A stretch of 64,000 nt of DNA, taken from positions 330,118,482 through 330,182,481 of the forward strand of contig CM054057.1 in assembly GCA_028641055.1 (NCBI GenBank). Direction: 5' to 3'. This DNA comes from Alopecurus myosuroides. Its lineage: Eukaryota > Streptophyta > Magnoliopsida > Poales > Poaceae. Positions 10,982 to 21,427 of the stretch are shown here, piece after piece. The notes below the pieces were generated by a model that was not told where the DNA came from, searched no databases, and worked only from the letters and a program-made list of their open reading frames with translations. How positions within the stretch are numbered: the first letter of the stretch is position 1; the number at the start of each line of letters is the position of its first letter. The translations under genes were made by a program, and so were the position numbers.

Positions 10982-12837
10982 TTCAGTCAAAGCAGTTTGC
11001 TGTGAAGTTTATGTTGACTGTTTATCACACGTCATGTGTAGGAGATCTGAAGGGCTTTCATACGGAAAGATGTAGAATGCAAATAATGGCAAACATATGT
11101 ATGTATTAACTGATAAGCCGAGTCACGTAATTTGTGCTCGTTATTCATGGTGCTCCCACGCTTTTAGTGTTTGGTTGACTTATGTTTTCAGGAACTGTGT
11201 ATTGTCTCCTTCATGGTTACAGATGTTGGACAGATATATGCTTGTAGCAGCATGCTCCGATTTCAGGTCAGTCTCTTGGCAATTATGCGTCTTCGGCTCT
11301 TCGCACTCTCTAGTATAGATCTTATAGTCACTTTCTTTCGTGTGATCATGTATTTTACCCTATCTGTATTTTTGTGTGCCTTTTTTACGTAGGCTCCGCG
11401 ATACCTAGTTGAATCTCACTTTAAAACACACAAGCTTTTATGTAAACTAATTTTCATATGTAGACATGAAAATGGAGAATATAATGCTGTAACTCTGATA
11501 ATGTTATGTGGGCCAGCCCATGGACCGTGGAGTCTTATCCCTTAATTAGAGTCCTAGTTGATTAAGCAACTTTATTAGGAAAGAGTAAAGTCAGCATAGA
11601 GATCATATTAGAGTTTGAATAATTTACTGGATTGTTGGTCAACAATTGTCTATAAAGGGTTCGACCCTTGTTCATAAACCAAAGAAGAATATTGTCGTTT
11701 ATCTTTCTCTATTTTTCAGTAACTAGTGTTTACGTCAGTAGTAGATTCTTTCAGATAACGTGCAGTGAGATGCTTGAAAATCCAATTCCACTTCTCTAGC
11801 TACATGGATTTTTTTCGATTCATTTGGTCTGTTGGATCATGTAGTTTGAGATTGAAATTGGCCATCTTGTAGAGACCAGTATGTCGGGTCATCTGGTTCT
11901 TTTAAATATTTTGATCACTGCAAACTTTCTTCAGGATAGGTTGTATAATGATGCCAATGACAATTGCAAAACAGGGAGCTGTATCCTTTTTGTGGTATAT
12001 GGATGAACATTTTATAGTGCTGGACCATGTAACACATGCTGTCCTAAAACTAATAAATATGCACAAAGCTCAGCTTCGGGATGCATTGATAGAAAACATT
12101 GTTGAATCTGGGGTTCTCTTACCATCAGGAAACTGATTTGAAGTCCTTATAAACCTGTGAATTTCATAGCCGCACGAATTGTTTGGCGGGAAGTGTTGAG
12201 CTCCAGGCAGTGACATGTCTGTACTCGAGCAGTGAGATCGATTGATTTGAGTCACTGGGAACTTCTAGGTGTTCAATGCTAAACGAAAACCAAGTGGCTA
12301 GGCTGATGGTGGAACAGAAGTTGTGATATTGACAGAAATCATATTGTTTTGAGCCGTAGCTTCTGGGACATCTCCAACATCATCATCATGGTAGGAAGAA
12401 GCCAAGTTCATCTCCAACAGGAGCAACCTGCTCTCCTTTTTCCTGATGCATGTATGTATACCTCATTCAACAGCCTTGCTTCTGTCTGTTAGTGTAAGAT
12501 ATATCCACTTCCCCAATTGCATAATACTAGAAGGAAAAGACGCGCGTTGCTGCGTCCGCTTATGTATATCTGATCAATCATAGGTGATTAGAAAGTAGAA
12601 ATAAAAAAAATATTGTCATGCAGTGCAATTGTATACCCTTACATGAACTGTTTGTCACGAAGAAGGGTGAAAAAATGTGCAATATGTCAGCCGTGCCAAA
12701 GGGCTGATCATGAATTTGACGAATAGTGGCTTTCCTATTTCGCCAACCTTTCAAGAGATGAGAAGATATACAGAAGTTTAAACTGTGCATATCGGTACTC
12801 TGCATTTGCATTGTCGTATGAGACATAAAACTACTGC
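10982..12837. other. Intergenic, includes possible solo LTR
   Basis: The seipin 3' region followed by AT-rich non-coding DNA. A 62-codon open frame at 11948-12136 (+) ends in a plausible acidic peptide, but it has no recognised relatives, no clear splice partners and no codon signal that persuades me. No intact gene is supported. Confidence 0.45.
11494..11718. mobile_element. Possible small solo LTR
   Basis: A 225-bp block bounded on both sides by GTAAC (11489-11493 and 11719-11723), which could be a 5-bp target duplication. It contains a tataaagg motif near 11651 and ends in ...tttttca. The left end reads tctgataatg rather than TG, so the terminus is either mutated or misjudged. Size would suit a TRIM-like (miniature) LTR. 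Confidence 0.35.
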
Positions 12838-12864
12838 AAAACTATATAGCATTTAAGTTTCATC

Positions 12865-14188
12865 TCGCTCCCAAGAGGGTCGAGGCGGTGCATCGCTCCT
12901 CGCTGCCACCAACATGTGTCGCAGTCAAAGCGCACACGGTGTGGCGGTGGCGGGTATTCTCTATATTGGCGTGGCAAGGCGCCTCGATAGCAGCATGTGT
13001 GGTACACCCCTACGGCCGAGCGGTTCGGCGTTCGCCTCAATGATATACACGATGACTCTTGCGGTGAGGTGTCGTCGCGACTACTCATGGTGCATGCTCG
13101 TCTAGATGAGACGTTGGGCGGCATGCTGCACAACGCAACCGCCGAATTCTTTCTGGCCATCGTCATCGGGTCGCGCGGGGGATTGGGAGCTCCTCCCTCG
13201 TGTTGTCCTTGGTCCGACCAAGATATAGACACAAAGACATATCGACGGCCGGAACAAATGTGACCAGATGTTGGATGGTTGTCTCCCGATCTGGTTGTTG
13301 AGCCCTACCATCACGCCATAGGTCGGGTTTTTCTGTTGCCAACAACTTCGACGGTGTCTCCTCCGACACGTATGATGTAGGTCTGAGGGAGATGATCCTG
13401 GTGAAAACGTGTCTTCGGCTAGCAGTCAGAGATGGCGATGGTGGAGCCCTGGGTACCGTCTCCTTCTTGAAGGTAACACTGATACGGAGTTTTCTCACTT
13501 CCTTCTACTACCTCCAAGGGAAACCCTAGATTCTTGCATCGTACGATATAGGCTTTCTTGTGTTATTCCTCTTTTGGGGTATCATCGAGATATGCATGGG
13601 CCGGAGGGGCTACTGGTTTTCTTCAGTTGTGTGTGTGTGGGGGTGGGGGTGGGGGGTTAGGGTTCCGCGTGCTGGCTAGCGTAGAAAATGACGACGGTGT
13701 GGTTATGCTAAGATCTTGTTAGTTGGTTCTTGTTTCCTTGTGTTCCGATAAGTGATGATGACATGTGTGGAGTGGTCCATTCGTGAAGGTGTTCATCGGT
13801 GCGGGTCCTGCATATCTCCTCTTTGAAGCTCTATCCGAATCGTAGGTACTTGTTTTTTGCGCGAAAGGGCGACTATTTAGCATGGGCCAACATGGGCTTG
13901 ATGAGTCCGTTGCCGCAAGTACTTCTCACGTGGATGTTCCTCGATGAAGTCCAAGTCAGTGACTCATGGAGGAGCGATGACGTTGAGGATATCGATGAGA
14001 AAACTCGATCGCGACGCTCGTTTCAGTGGTGTGAGTAGCTTGTGTAGCTAGCAGGTTGGTTGGGTGTGCCTATGCGGCGGTCGTGTTATGACGATTTTTA
14101 TCCGATTTTCTAAACATGACCGTCCACTTTTCTCTTGACAACTATTCTTAACTAATGAGATGCGATTTTTTTTCCTCCGCTTCAAAAA
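12865..14188 (+). mobile_element. Retroposed insert, probable 5'-truncated LINE
   Basis: The block ends in cctccgcttcaaaaaaaa and is flanked by direct repeats aaaactatatagcatttaagtttcatc (12838-12864) and aaaactatatagtatttgtttcatc (14189-14213), differing by one substitution and two bases. A terminal A tract plus long target duplications is the target-primed retroposition signature. The closing phrase taactaatgagatg...cctccgcttc resembles LINE 3' ends in grasses, from memory. The interior is GC-rich with no reverse-transcriptase frame, so only a 3' part is present. A processed transcript is the alternative. Confidence 0.65.
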
Positions 14189-14213
14189 AAAACTATATAG
14201 TATTTGTTTCATC

Positions 14214-14631
14214 AAAATTTGTAACTAAATTCACATATAATAATAATTGTAATAACAATATTACGTTTAAATACTATTAATGCGTATATTTTTAGTGCTA
14301 ACGAACAAATTGCTCTTCTTAACTAATGAGACGAGGCAAAGAAAAATTGAATCTACTTCGAAAGAACAATATAGGATTTAGTTAATTAGCTTTTATAACT
14401 AACAATATATAAATATATAATTGTATATTTAAATAGATTATTAAAGTTTATATTTAATTGATGATTAGTGCTAACGGACAAGTTTACAATTGTTGTTATA
14501 GTTTTAATATCAAGTTAATACACATACTCTGGAACTTCTAGATGCCTAAAAAAGTGACAGAATGAATTGAGCTCATTTTATACATATACATAAAACATAA
14601 CATACAAAAAATTCTCGCGGCAAAATATGTA
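14214..14631. other. AT-rich intergenic with second LINE-tail-like phrase
   Basis: Very AT-rich. The phrase cttaactaatgagacgaggcaaag near 14318 echoes the end of the adjacent retroposed insert and may be an older, decayed LINE tail. Nothing else recognised. Confidence 0.4.
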
Positions 14632-14724
14632 CTCCCTCCGATCCGTATTTAATGTCGTGAGTTGTATAGTAGTTTGTGTTGTGCTAGTTGTGTCTAAGCG
14701 ACACTTAAAACGGATAGGAGGGAG
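14632..14724. mobile_element. Stowaway MITE, 93 bp
   Basis: Flanked by TA (14630-14631 and 14725-14726). The inverted repeats of about 26 bp start ctccctccgatccgtattta at the left and ctccctcctatccgttttaa on the opposite strand at the right. A textbook short Stowaway. Confidence 0.93.
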
Positions 14725-14726
14725 TA

Positions 14727-16916
14727 GCTTCTTAGATATACCGTACACATATTTTTCAAGTCTGACCCGCTAATCAATTTGTATGATAAAAATTATATTT
14801 TTAGCATCCATTTTATCCAATACCATCTGTCTAGTAAAGAGGCAACAAATAGAAAAAAAAAGACTCCAAAAACGTAACACAATCTTAATTCTAGTTAGGC
14901 TAAGTGAGAGAGAAGAAATGTCAAAAAAAAAAAAGTAAAGAGCTGGGCTGAGGTGTCACTGTCCAATTGGATTAGTGTGAGGAGCAAGGAGAGGGCAGGA
15001 ATTCCTGCCGGATTAGATAATGTAAAGATTATCTCGCCAACCCTGCTCGCCAGTTAGTTCGATCTATAGTGGGTCTGACACAGAAAGGCCTCTTTTGTCA
15101 ACTTGTGTTTCCCGCATAAAAAAGAAAACTTCGTTGCCAACTTGCTATAGTGTAACGTTCGACTAATAAAGTTGTTACTTGGAATCTATATTCATCTTCG
15201 TGCCGACTGGATGGAAATATGTCGATTTCTATTGTGAAGACCTGACATTATTTGATCAAGTGCTATGCATGTTTTGACCATGAGTTGCGGTCTCACCTTT
15301 CGTAGCACGTACATTGACTCGCTACTAAATCTACTCCATGCGGTTTTTGTGCATCTTGTAAGCATATTTCACATTGTAATTTATCAGACGGTATTTTAAT
15401 GTGTAATGTAATTGATGGATTTCGCAATGGCGTTTCGGCATGACGCGTCGTATGTATGCCAGCCATGTGTTTGTTGGCGAGACACCGGTCAAGTGACAAG
15501 GTAGAAAAAGGTCTTTTGCTACGCTCGTAGTCTTCCAACTTATTACCTTCTACGAGCATGACAGTATTTTATTTTCACTAGTTGAAGCTCAATGATTGAG
15601 AGGTTGAAACTTTCTTTTCTGCAATAAAAGAATGCAGATGACAAAAGGATATACTAGTACATTAGTATTCCCAATGGGATGATGTGTTCGTATATACACG
15701 TTGTCATGGGACCATCCCATGGAGAGTGATGCATGCATGATCCATTGGTCCCTCGCCGTGTCAACATTTTGTTGTCTCAAACACGGATCTGATCGGCTTG
15801 GCCTGGCATTTGTGTCACTTTCAGTTGTTTTTATCTGACCAATGTTTGTTACTCAAACTATGGTCAACCTGATTAGGTATACCGCATGTGATTTTCTTTC
15901 GTGACCACGCAGGGCAGGAAGAGCTGCATGTGCACCATCTGTGCTCTTGAAATGACTGGTTATTTACTATCGAAGCGTCTGCTATCTTAGGGTTTTCAGG
16001 ATTTTTTTATCATTCACCCAAGATGAATAATAGTAAAATAGCGAGAATGGGTCTGCATATGGTGGGCGCTTGGGTTTGGTATTTGTGCATCATGTTATAG
16101 GAAGCACAATTACAAAAACATACACAAAATGATCAAATATAACATGCACAAATAGACAGAGAGATATCCCAACTTATCTTTTCAACGATGAAACTGCATC
16201 CACTTGTTATTTTTTCAATCATAGGTTTACATGATTTTCATTTGCAGACCCACATTTTATAATATGAAGCATATCTATGAATCTATCTTTGAGTTTTTTT
16301 TTGGATATGTATAAAATATCTTAGCAATAAACTGTAGCACCCCACCTCTCCATGTATCAGAAACGCGTCGGGGTTTGGGACATCGCTGCGAGAAAGCATC
16401 CAATATAAACAAAATTACAAGGAAAACTTCTCTGAAACCACGCTCAAATTTTTTCAACAGAAATATATGGTGTATCAAAATGACAATGTTCTGTAAACGT
16501 ATGAAATTTGAAGTTCAAACTTTTTTTTCTATTTGGGAGACGAGAAAAAAACTATTATGCATGAATAGTGATCTTACTTTTTACTGCTATTCATTATTGA
16601 ATTTGGGATTTTCACAGTTTCCAAATGAATTTGGTTTTTAAGTTGAAATTTCACATGCTTGTAGAACAACACCTCACCAACATGCATTGCCGGATTTATG
16701 GGTTCCATGGGTAATTGGGTACCATAGCACCCCCTCCAACATACCAAATTTATATACACCATATACTTAGCACTAGTTGTTGACAATTCAGAGTCTATCT
16801 TGGAACTATCTACTGGAATCATGATGATATTTGTAACAAATTATGCTATTTCCAATGCAGATTTTTTTAACCGATATGTTCAAATTATGTTGCCAATACA
16901 TTGGCATTTTTTTTTT
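14727..16916. other. Intergenic, nothing definite
   Basis: AT-rich, non-coding. Phrases with tagcacccc occur near 16334 and 16728 (and 17206), and short repeat-like sentences suggest decayed transposon DNA. No coding signal, RNA gene or complete element could be defined. Confidence 0.4.
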
Positions 16917-17191
16917 TAAAATTATACGTTTTTAATAGTAATTCGGAAAATAATACGCGGATTAAAAAAAAAAAATAACCCAATCGGGTGCGGGCCAGCC
17001 GACAGGATTGAATCGGCAGGAGCATGCCCGACTGCGACCTGTCGGCCACGTGGCGCCCGATTATTGGGCAGACCACGTCACAGCGCCGCAGTCGGGCGGG
17101 ACGGCGGGGCCCGCGTGTGCGGTCGTGCGCACCCCAATTTTTGATCCGCGTATTATTTTCTGAATTACGTATTAAAAACGTATTATTTAAA
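16917..17191. mobile_element. Foldback MITE with 45-bp inverted repeats
   Basis: The left arm at 16917-16962 (attatacgtttttaatagta...aataatacgcggat) is matched on the opposite strand by the right arm at 17144-17191 (ataatacgtttttaatacgt...aataatacgcggat). The arms are strongly AT-rich while the 180-bp core is strongly GC-rich. The core itself contains a second inverted pair, cccgactgcg and cgcagtcggg. No clear target duplication was found. It could be a Mutator-type MITE with captured GC-rich DNA, or an unclassified foldback element. Confidence 0.7.
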
Positions 17192-17855
17192 CAGGTATGA
17201 ACTGTGGCACCCCAATGCTAAGATGCTACATCCTCCGCCGTGAACATACCATATTTTCTCCAGAATTTTTTGGAAACTTTAAAATACGTTTTTTTCACTA
17301 AGTTTTCACCGGTTTCCACCCTCACTTGGTTTTTACCCGATATTTTATGTTGTGATCCTGTTCTCGCGATGATGTTTTGAGGGAGAGAGCTGGACAAGTT
17401 TGCCAACAAATATGGCATCTTGTTGCAAACCTTTATGGACTCGTCAAAAGGATCAATCCACAAACCCACAAGAAACAAAACAATCTACAACGGGCAAAAA
17501 TCTTGATCCAAAATGTTGCCTCCCTGCTCTAGAATCTGCTTCAAAGAGACAAGGAGTAACGATGACTGGACGGGAATAGCACTCAACACCGTTGGAAGGA
17601 TCTTCACCCCCATGATATATATCCAGCCTCGATAGCCAAGGACTTCGTCGCGTGATCGGACGGTTCGTGTTTCCCTGTTTATGATCCGACGGCGCAGCGC
17701 CCTTCTCCAGCACACTTAAATTAAGTAGGATCGAACCCGCCTCTCGCCACCGCTCCGGCAGTTGGCAGCTCGGAGTTGACCCTCGTCGACGGGTCGCCAT
17801 TATGAGCTGAGGAATCACAGGCCACCACCGCCCCCCCGCAGATCTCGTTACTACA
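17192..17855. other. Upstream region of the DUF868 gene
   Basis: Intergenic sequence becoming GC-rich towards the gene. The last 150 bp probably include the promoter and 5' UTR. No distinct TATA box is assigned. Confidence 0.5.
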
Positions 17856-18830
17856 ATGGTGAGCGCGTCCAGTCTTCTGCTGCTGCCGTCGTCCGTGCGG
17901 GACCTCGCCTCCTGCGTCGTCGCCGACGTCGCCGCCTGCACCACCCCCGCCTCCACCCTCACCTCCTCCTCTTCCGGCTCCACCTCCGCGCTCTCCGTCA
18001 CGGTGTCCTACCGTGCCAGCACGCTCCTCCCCGGACAGAGCTCTCCCCTGCATCTGCGCCTCACCTGGACCCGCTCACCGCTCGGCCCCAGCCTCTCCTT
18101 CTCCCCCTCTGCCTCCGCCCCCACCGTGCCCCTCCGCCGTCGCAAAGGCACGCGCTCCGTGTCCCTAGAAGACTTCGGCGCTGTCTCCGGTCAGGGGTGT
18201 TGTGCACAGGTCGTCATATTCTGGGACCTCACGGCCGCGCGGTACGACGCCTCCCCGGAGCCGCACTCCGGGTATTACTTCGTCGCCATCGCCGGCGCTG
18301 CCGAGGTCGTCCTGTCTGTGGGTGACCTGGCCGCGGATTTCGTCGAGGAGAAGTTCGAGGGCCGGGTCACCGAGGCGGCGGCGGCCTTGTCGCTCCCGGT
18401 CGAGCGCAGGGAGCGCGTCGTGGCGCCGGACCCGGCGGCGATGCACACCGCGCGGCGCGTCCGGTTCACCGAGGGCGGGCCGGAGCACGAGGTCAGCGTG
18501 GGGTGCTCCGTCGGCGGCGGCGGCGCCGAGGAGGAGCTGTGGGTGAGCGTTGACGGGAAGCGCGCCGTGCAGGCGCGGCGGCCGCGGCTGAACTTCAGAG
18601 GCAACCAGACCGTGTTCGTCGACGGCGCGCCGGTGGACGTCATGTGGGACCTGCACGGCTGGTGGTTCAGGAAGCCGCCGGCCGGCTGCGCCGTGGTCAT
18701 GCTCCGGGCGCGCAGCGCGCTGGAGAGCCGGCTGTGGCTGGAGGAGGAGGAGGGGGCCGCCGCGCCGGGGTTCTCGCTCGTCGTCCAGGCCTTCAAGTCC
18801 CGTCTTGATGAGCTATCATCTGGACACTGA
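17856..18830 (+). CDS. DUF868 family protein
   Basis: Intronless gene of 324 residues starting at the ATG in ctacaatggt. Typical features of the plant DUF868 family are a Ser/Thr-rich start, the block QVVIFWDLTAARYDASPEPHSGYY at about 120-143, alternating AEVVLSVGDLAADF, a basic RRVRFTEGGPEHEVSVGC block, RLNFRGNQTVFVDGAPVDVMWDLHGWWF near 247-274, and a Glu-rich GFSLVVQAFKS end. The biochemical function of this family is not established. It has no signal peptide or membrane segment. The gene has very high third-position GC, usual for single-exon grass genes. It stands alone with repeats upstream and a converging RING gene downstream. Confidence 0.88.
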   Translation: MVSASSLLLLPSSVRDLASCVVADVAACTTPASTLTSSSSGSTSALSVTVSYRASTLLPGQSSPLHLRLTWTRSPLGPSLSFSPSASAPTVPLRRRKGTRSVSLEDFGAVSGQGCCAQVVIFWDLTAARYDASPEPHSGYYFVAIAGAAEVVLSVGDLAADFVEEKFEGRVTEAAAALSLPVERRERVVAPDPAAMHTARRVRFTEGGPEHEVSVGCSVGGGGAEEELWVSVDGKRAVQARRPRLNFRGNQTVFVDGAPVDVMWDLHGWWFRKPPAGCAVVMLRARSALESRLWLEEEEGAAAPGFSLVVQAFKSRLDELSSGH

Positions 18831-19699
18831 TGGCGTTATCGACCACTCAGCCATTCGAAAGAGAAGATTTTTTTTGTTTCTTTCAGTTGAAGGGGTCTCA
18901 TCAGTAAGTTTACAGGCAACAAGATCATGAAACATAACAGGTGATATACGTACATTGCTGTTTGTGTGTGCTGGGTCCTTCTCTTGAATTTATGTCCCAT
19001 TCTTAGCGATGTACTACTACAAGTACAGTTAACAAAGAAGAGCAAAATAGTTTACTGTGTAAATGTGTATAAGATCCTTCAGTTCAGTGTTGAATGACGA
19101 AATCTTTGTTTAGATCCTTCTTTGTTGAATGATGAGGTAGTGTAGATATGGGGCCATAGTTTCTATTTTGCTGCACGATCTTGCTTTACCTGCATTACTC
19201 CTTGACTGTTCTCATGCAATGCAGCAGTAACATTGATACAATAAGTACAGTAATCATCAGCCTAGTGTTTTGATGGCCATGTCCTTCTCATGGATGGTGA
19301 GAACAGTCATGGCATTTGAATCAATGGACACTGGGGTCAAATGACGCTTCACCAGGAATACACTGTGTGATGCCTGATTGACCCAGTTCCAGGTAGTTGA
19401 CGCCAACAATTTGCTGTTCAGGAAGAAGAAGCTTCAGTAATCGAGTGTGATCAACAATGAACTGTTTGAGCAAATAATGTGGCGTGATCAACAATGAACT
19501 GTTTGAGCAAATAATGTGGCACTTTAAGAAGAAACCCGAATGAATTCTCATATTTACAACAGTTCCCTGGAAACTACTCCGTAAACATATAACAGCCATC
19601 CTTGCACACCTCAAAATGTTTACAGGTCTGCTCTCACTGCGCAAAGAGGAACTCCAAGCAGATACTATGCAGCTTGTAAGGTCCTAGTTAGGGTTTACA
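18831..19699. other. Convergent intergenic region
   Basis: 3' flanks of two converging genes. It contains an exact 37-bp tandem duplication (19446-19519) and otherwise unremarkable AT-rich sequence. Confidence 0.6.
19446..19519. repeat. Exact 37-bp tandem duplication
   Basis: Unit gtgatcaacaatgaactgtt... is present twice in direct succession (19446-19482 and 19483-19519) with no differences. It lies in the 3' flank of the RING-H2 gene. Confidence 0.97.
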
Positions 19700-21427
19700 T
19701 CACGGAATGCCAACAATGCCAGGACTCTCTATGTTCAGTTTCACCGTTTGGTTGTTATTATTCTCACCAGGAGAGCTAACATCAGACGGTGTCAGATTGT
19801 TTCCCCGGTCCTCGGATGGATGGCACACTACCTCAATCTGATTCGCCTGGCCAGGTTCGTTTGTGGGAACCTCTGAGGATGTCCTCGGCGAATGCCCTCT
19901 GCCGCCGAACAGGCAGCGGTACGGATCGGATCCAGACACTTCAGGAAAGCATGGGGGTATTACTATCACTTCACTTGGTAGAGGCGGCGCGGCGTGCTTG
20001 ATTCCAGGGTGCCCGCGGAGCGAAACTCTACAGACAGGACATGTCGAATGCTGCTTTAGCCAGACGTCGATGCAGGCCACATGGAAATCGTGACCGCAGT
20101 ATGGAAGAACACGGAGAACTTCGTTATCCTCGTATTCTCCGAGACAGACAATACACCTGCAAACGAGAATGCAAATGGTTCAGGATATATAGGTTTTGTT
20201 TACTCAGGGGAGTTGCTAAACAGCACCAACGCAAAACAGAAAATGGCAGTTCAGGATGCATCAGCTGCTATTCCCCGCTTCCGTCACATTGAGCACAGGC
20301 AAGAACTTAACCTACTTGATGACAGTGTTCCCATCTTTCCTCATCTTATTCAGGAACACTTAAACATTTATGTGATACCCCATTACCCCGGCTTCGTGCT
20401 ATGCAATAGTGGCGCACCCCCGGCTCCGTTGCATATATCACGAAGCGAAACATTCGGTACAGTTGGTTATCTGGAAGAAAGCTGAGAGCTACTCTGCATT
20501 CGAGCAAAATTACAATACAGTCTTCAGACGCCAAAATGACATTGCGATGTGCCCGCCTGACTCCCAGCCAAACTAGATCAACTAGTAGAACTAAGGCAGC
20601 AGCCTTCACATCCAATTAGCGTGATACCCCACCATCAGGCAATTGATCCTGTGTTATTAGCTTGCTCGGTAATAAGAAAGTAACAATGCAAGCTCCGTGA
20701 CCTCATGGCGCAGTAGTCAAAGTCTAGTTAGCACAGTCGTCCATATTCCGGTACTCCTCACCAACATCCACAAGAGCAAATAAAAATTGAATCAATGTGA
20801 CTTCGCTTGCCCAGGATTTGTTAGTAACACCTCATCTATAGCTGTTCTTTGCCATGGAAAGATTTCGTCGAGAGGACTCAAAAGGAAACATTACTAGTAT
20901 CGGTACTCCTAGTTGCAGCATTGGATTCCCCCAATCACCGATCTGATCCTACTATAGCAAACAGTGCGCGCGATCGATCGATCGAGGCCTGCTACAGTTA
21001 CTTCCAAACTTCGATTAGTTGTAGCGATGGCGACGTAATGTGGTGGCGCGGGCGCAGATTGGAACGACGGTAGGCGAATCGCGATTGGTAGAAGCGAATT
21101 GAGGAGCACTTACATGGCGGAGGCGTCCGCCGCCTCGCCGCGGGGGGAGCCGGGGAAGGAGAAGGCGCGGGTGGGGAAGGCGGCGACGACGGCGGGGTGG
21201 AGCCCTCCCCCTCCAGCGGTGTGCCCCTGGCGGACGGCAGGTAAGTGGGAGGAGTAGCCGGGTCTGGCTGCGAGGGGCGGGAAGCGGGGGAGCGGCGGGG
21301 AGGGGCGTCGGCGGCGGCGGCGCACGCGGCGGATGACGGCGCAGACGAGGCGGGAGCAGACGAAGAGGATGAAGAGGACACTGGCGCAGAAGCCCAGCAG
21401 TGTGAGCACAATGCTCCCCGACACCAT
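19700..21427 (-). CDS. ATL-type RING-H2 E3 ubiquitin ligase
   Basis: Two exons on the minus strand, 21427-21114 and 20156-19700, with a 957-bp intron and 256 residues. The protein has the ATL layout: one membrane helix at about 5-30 ([20 protein letters not shown]), a basic stretch (RRVRRRRRR), a GLD-like motif near 75-90 ([17 protein letters not shown]), then the RING-H2 domain. Zinc ligands are C106, C109, C125, H127, H130, C133, C144 and C147, with the E2-contact Trp in CIDVWLKQH. This predicts ubiquitin transfer from an E2 to substrates at a membrane. The splice junction sits one codon before the first RING cysteine, so the intron separates membrane and catalytic parts. The tail is Pro/Ser/Asn-rich. 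Subfamily and substrate unknown. Confidence 0.88.

Noticed and set aside
11948..12136. 62-codon frame downstream of seipin
   Set aside because: No family, no splice context; could be chance in AT-rich DNA.
16330..17215. Three tagcacccc phrases suggesting LTR borders (TGTAGCACCCC)
   Set aside because: Spacing irregular, no paired inverted terminus and no target duplication.
17453..18053. 182-codon minus-strand frame upstream of the DUF868 gene
   Set aside because: Antisense to the start of a well-supported gene and low-complexity Glu/Gly-rich; composition artefact.
20081..20485. 134-codon plus-strand frame inside the RING gene
   Set aside because: Partly antisense to the RING exon and otherwise within its intron; no domain, no splice partners.
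20969..20985. gatcgatcgatcga run as a possible functional palindrome
   Set aside because: Short simple repeat within an intron; no further support.
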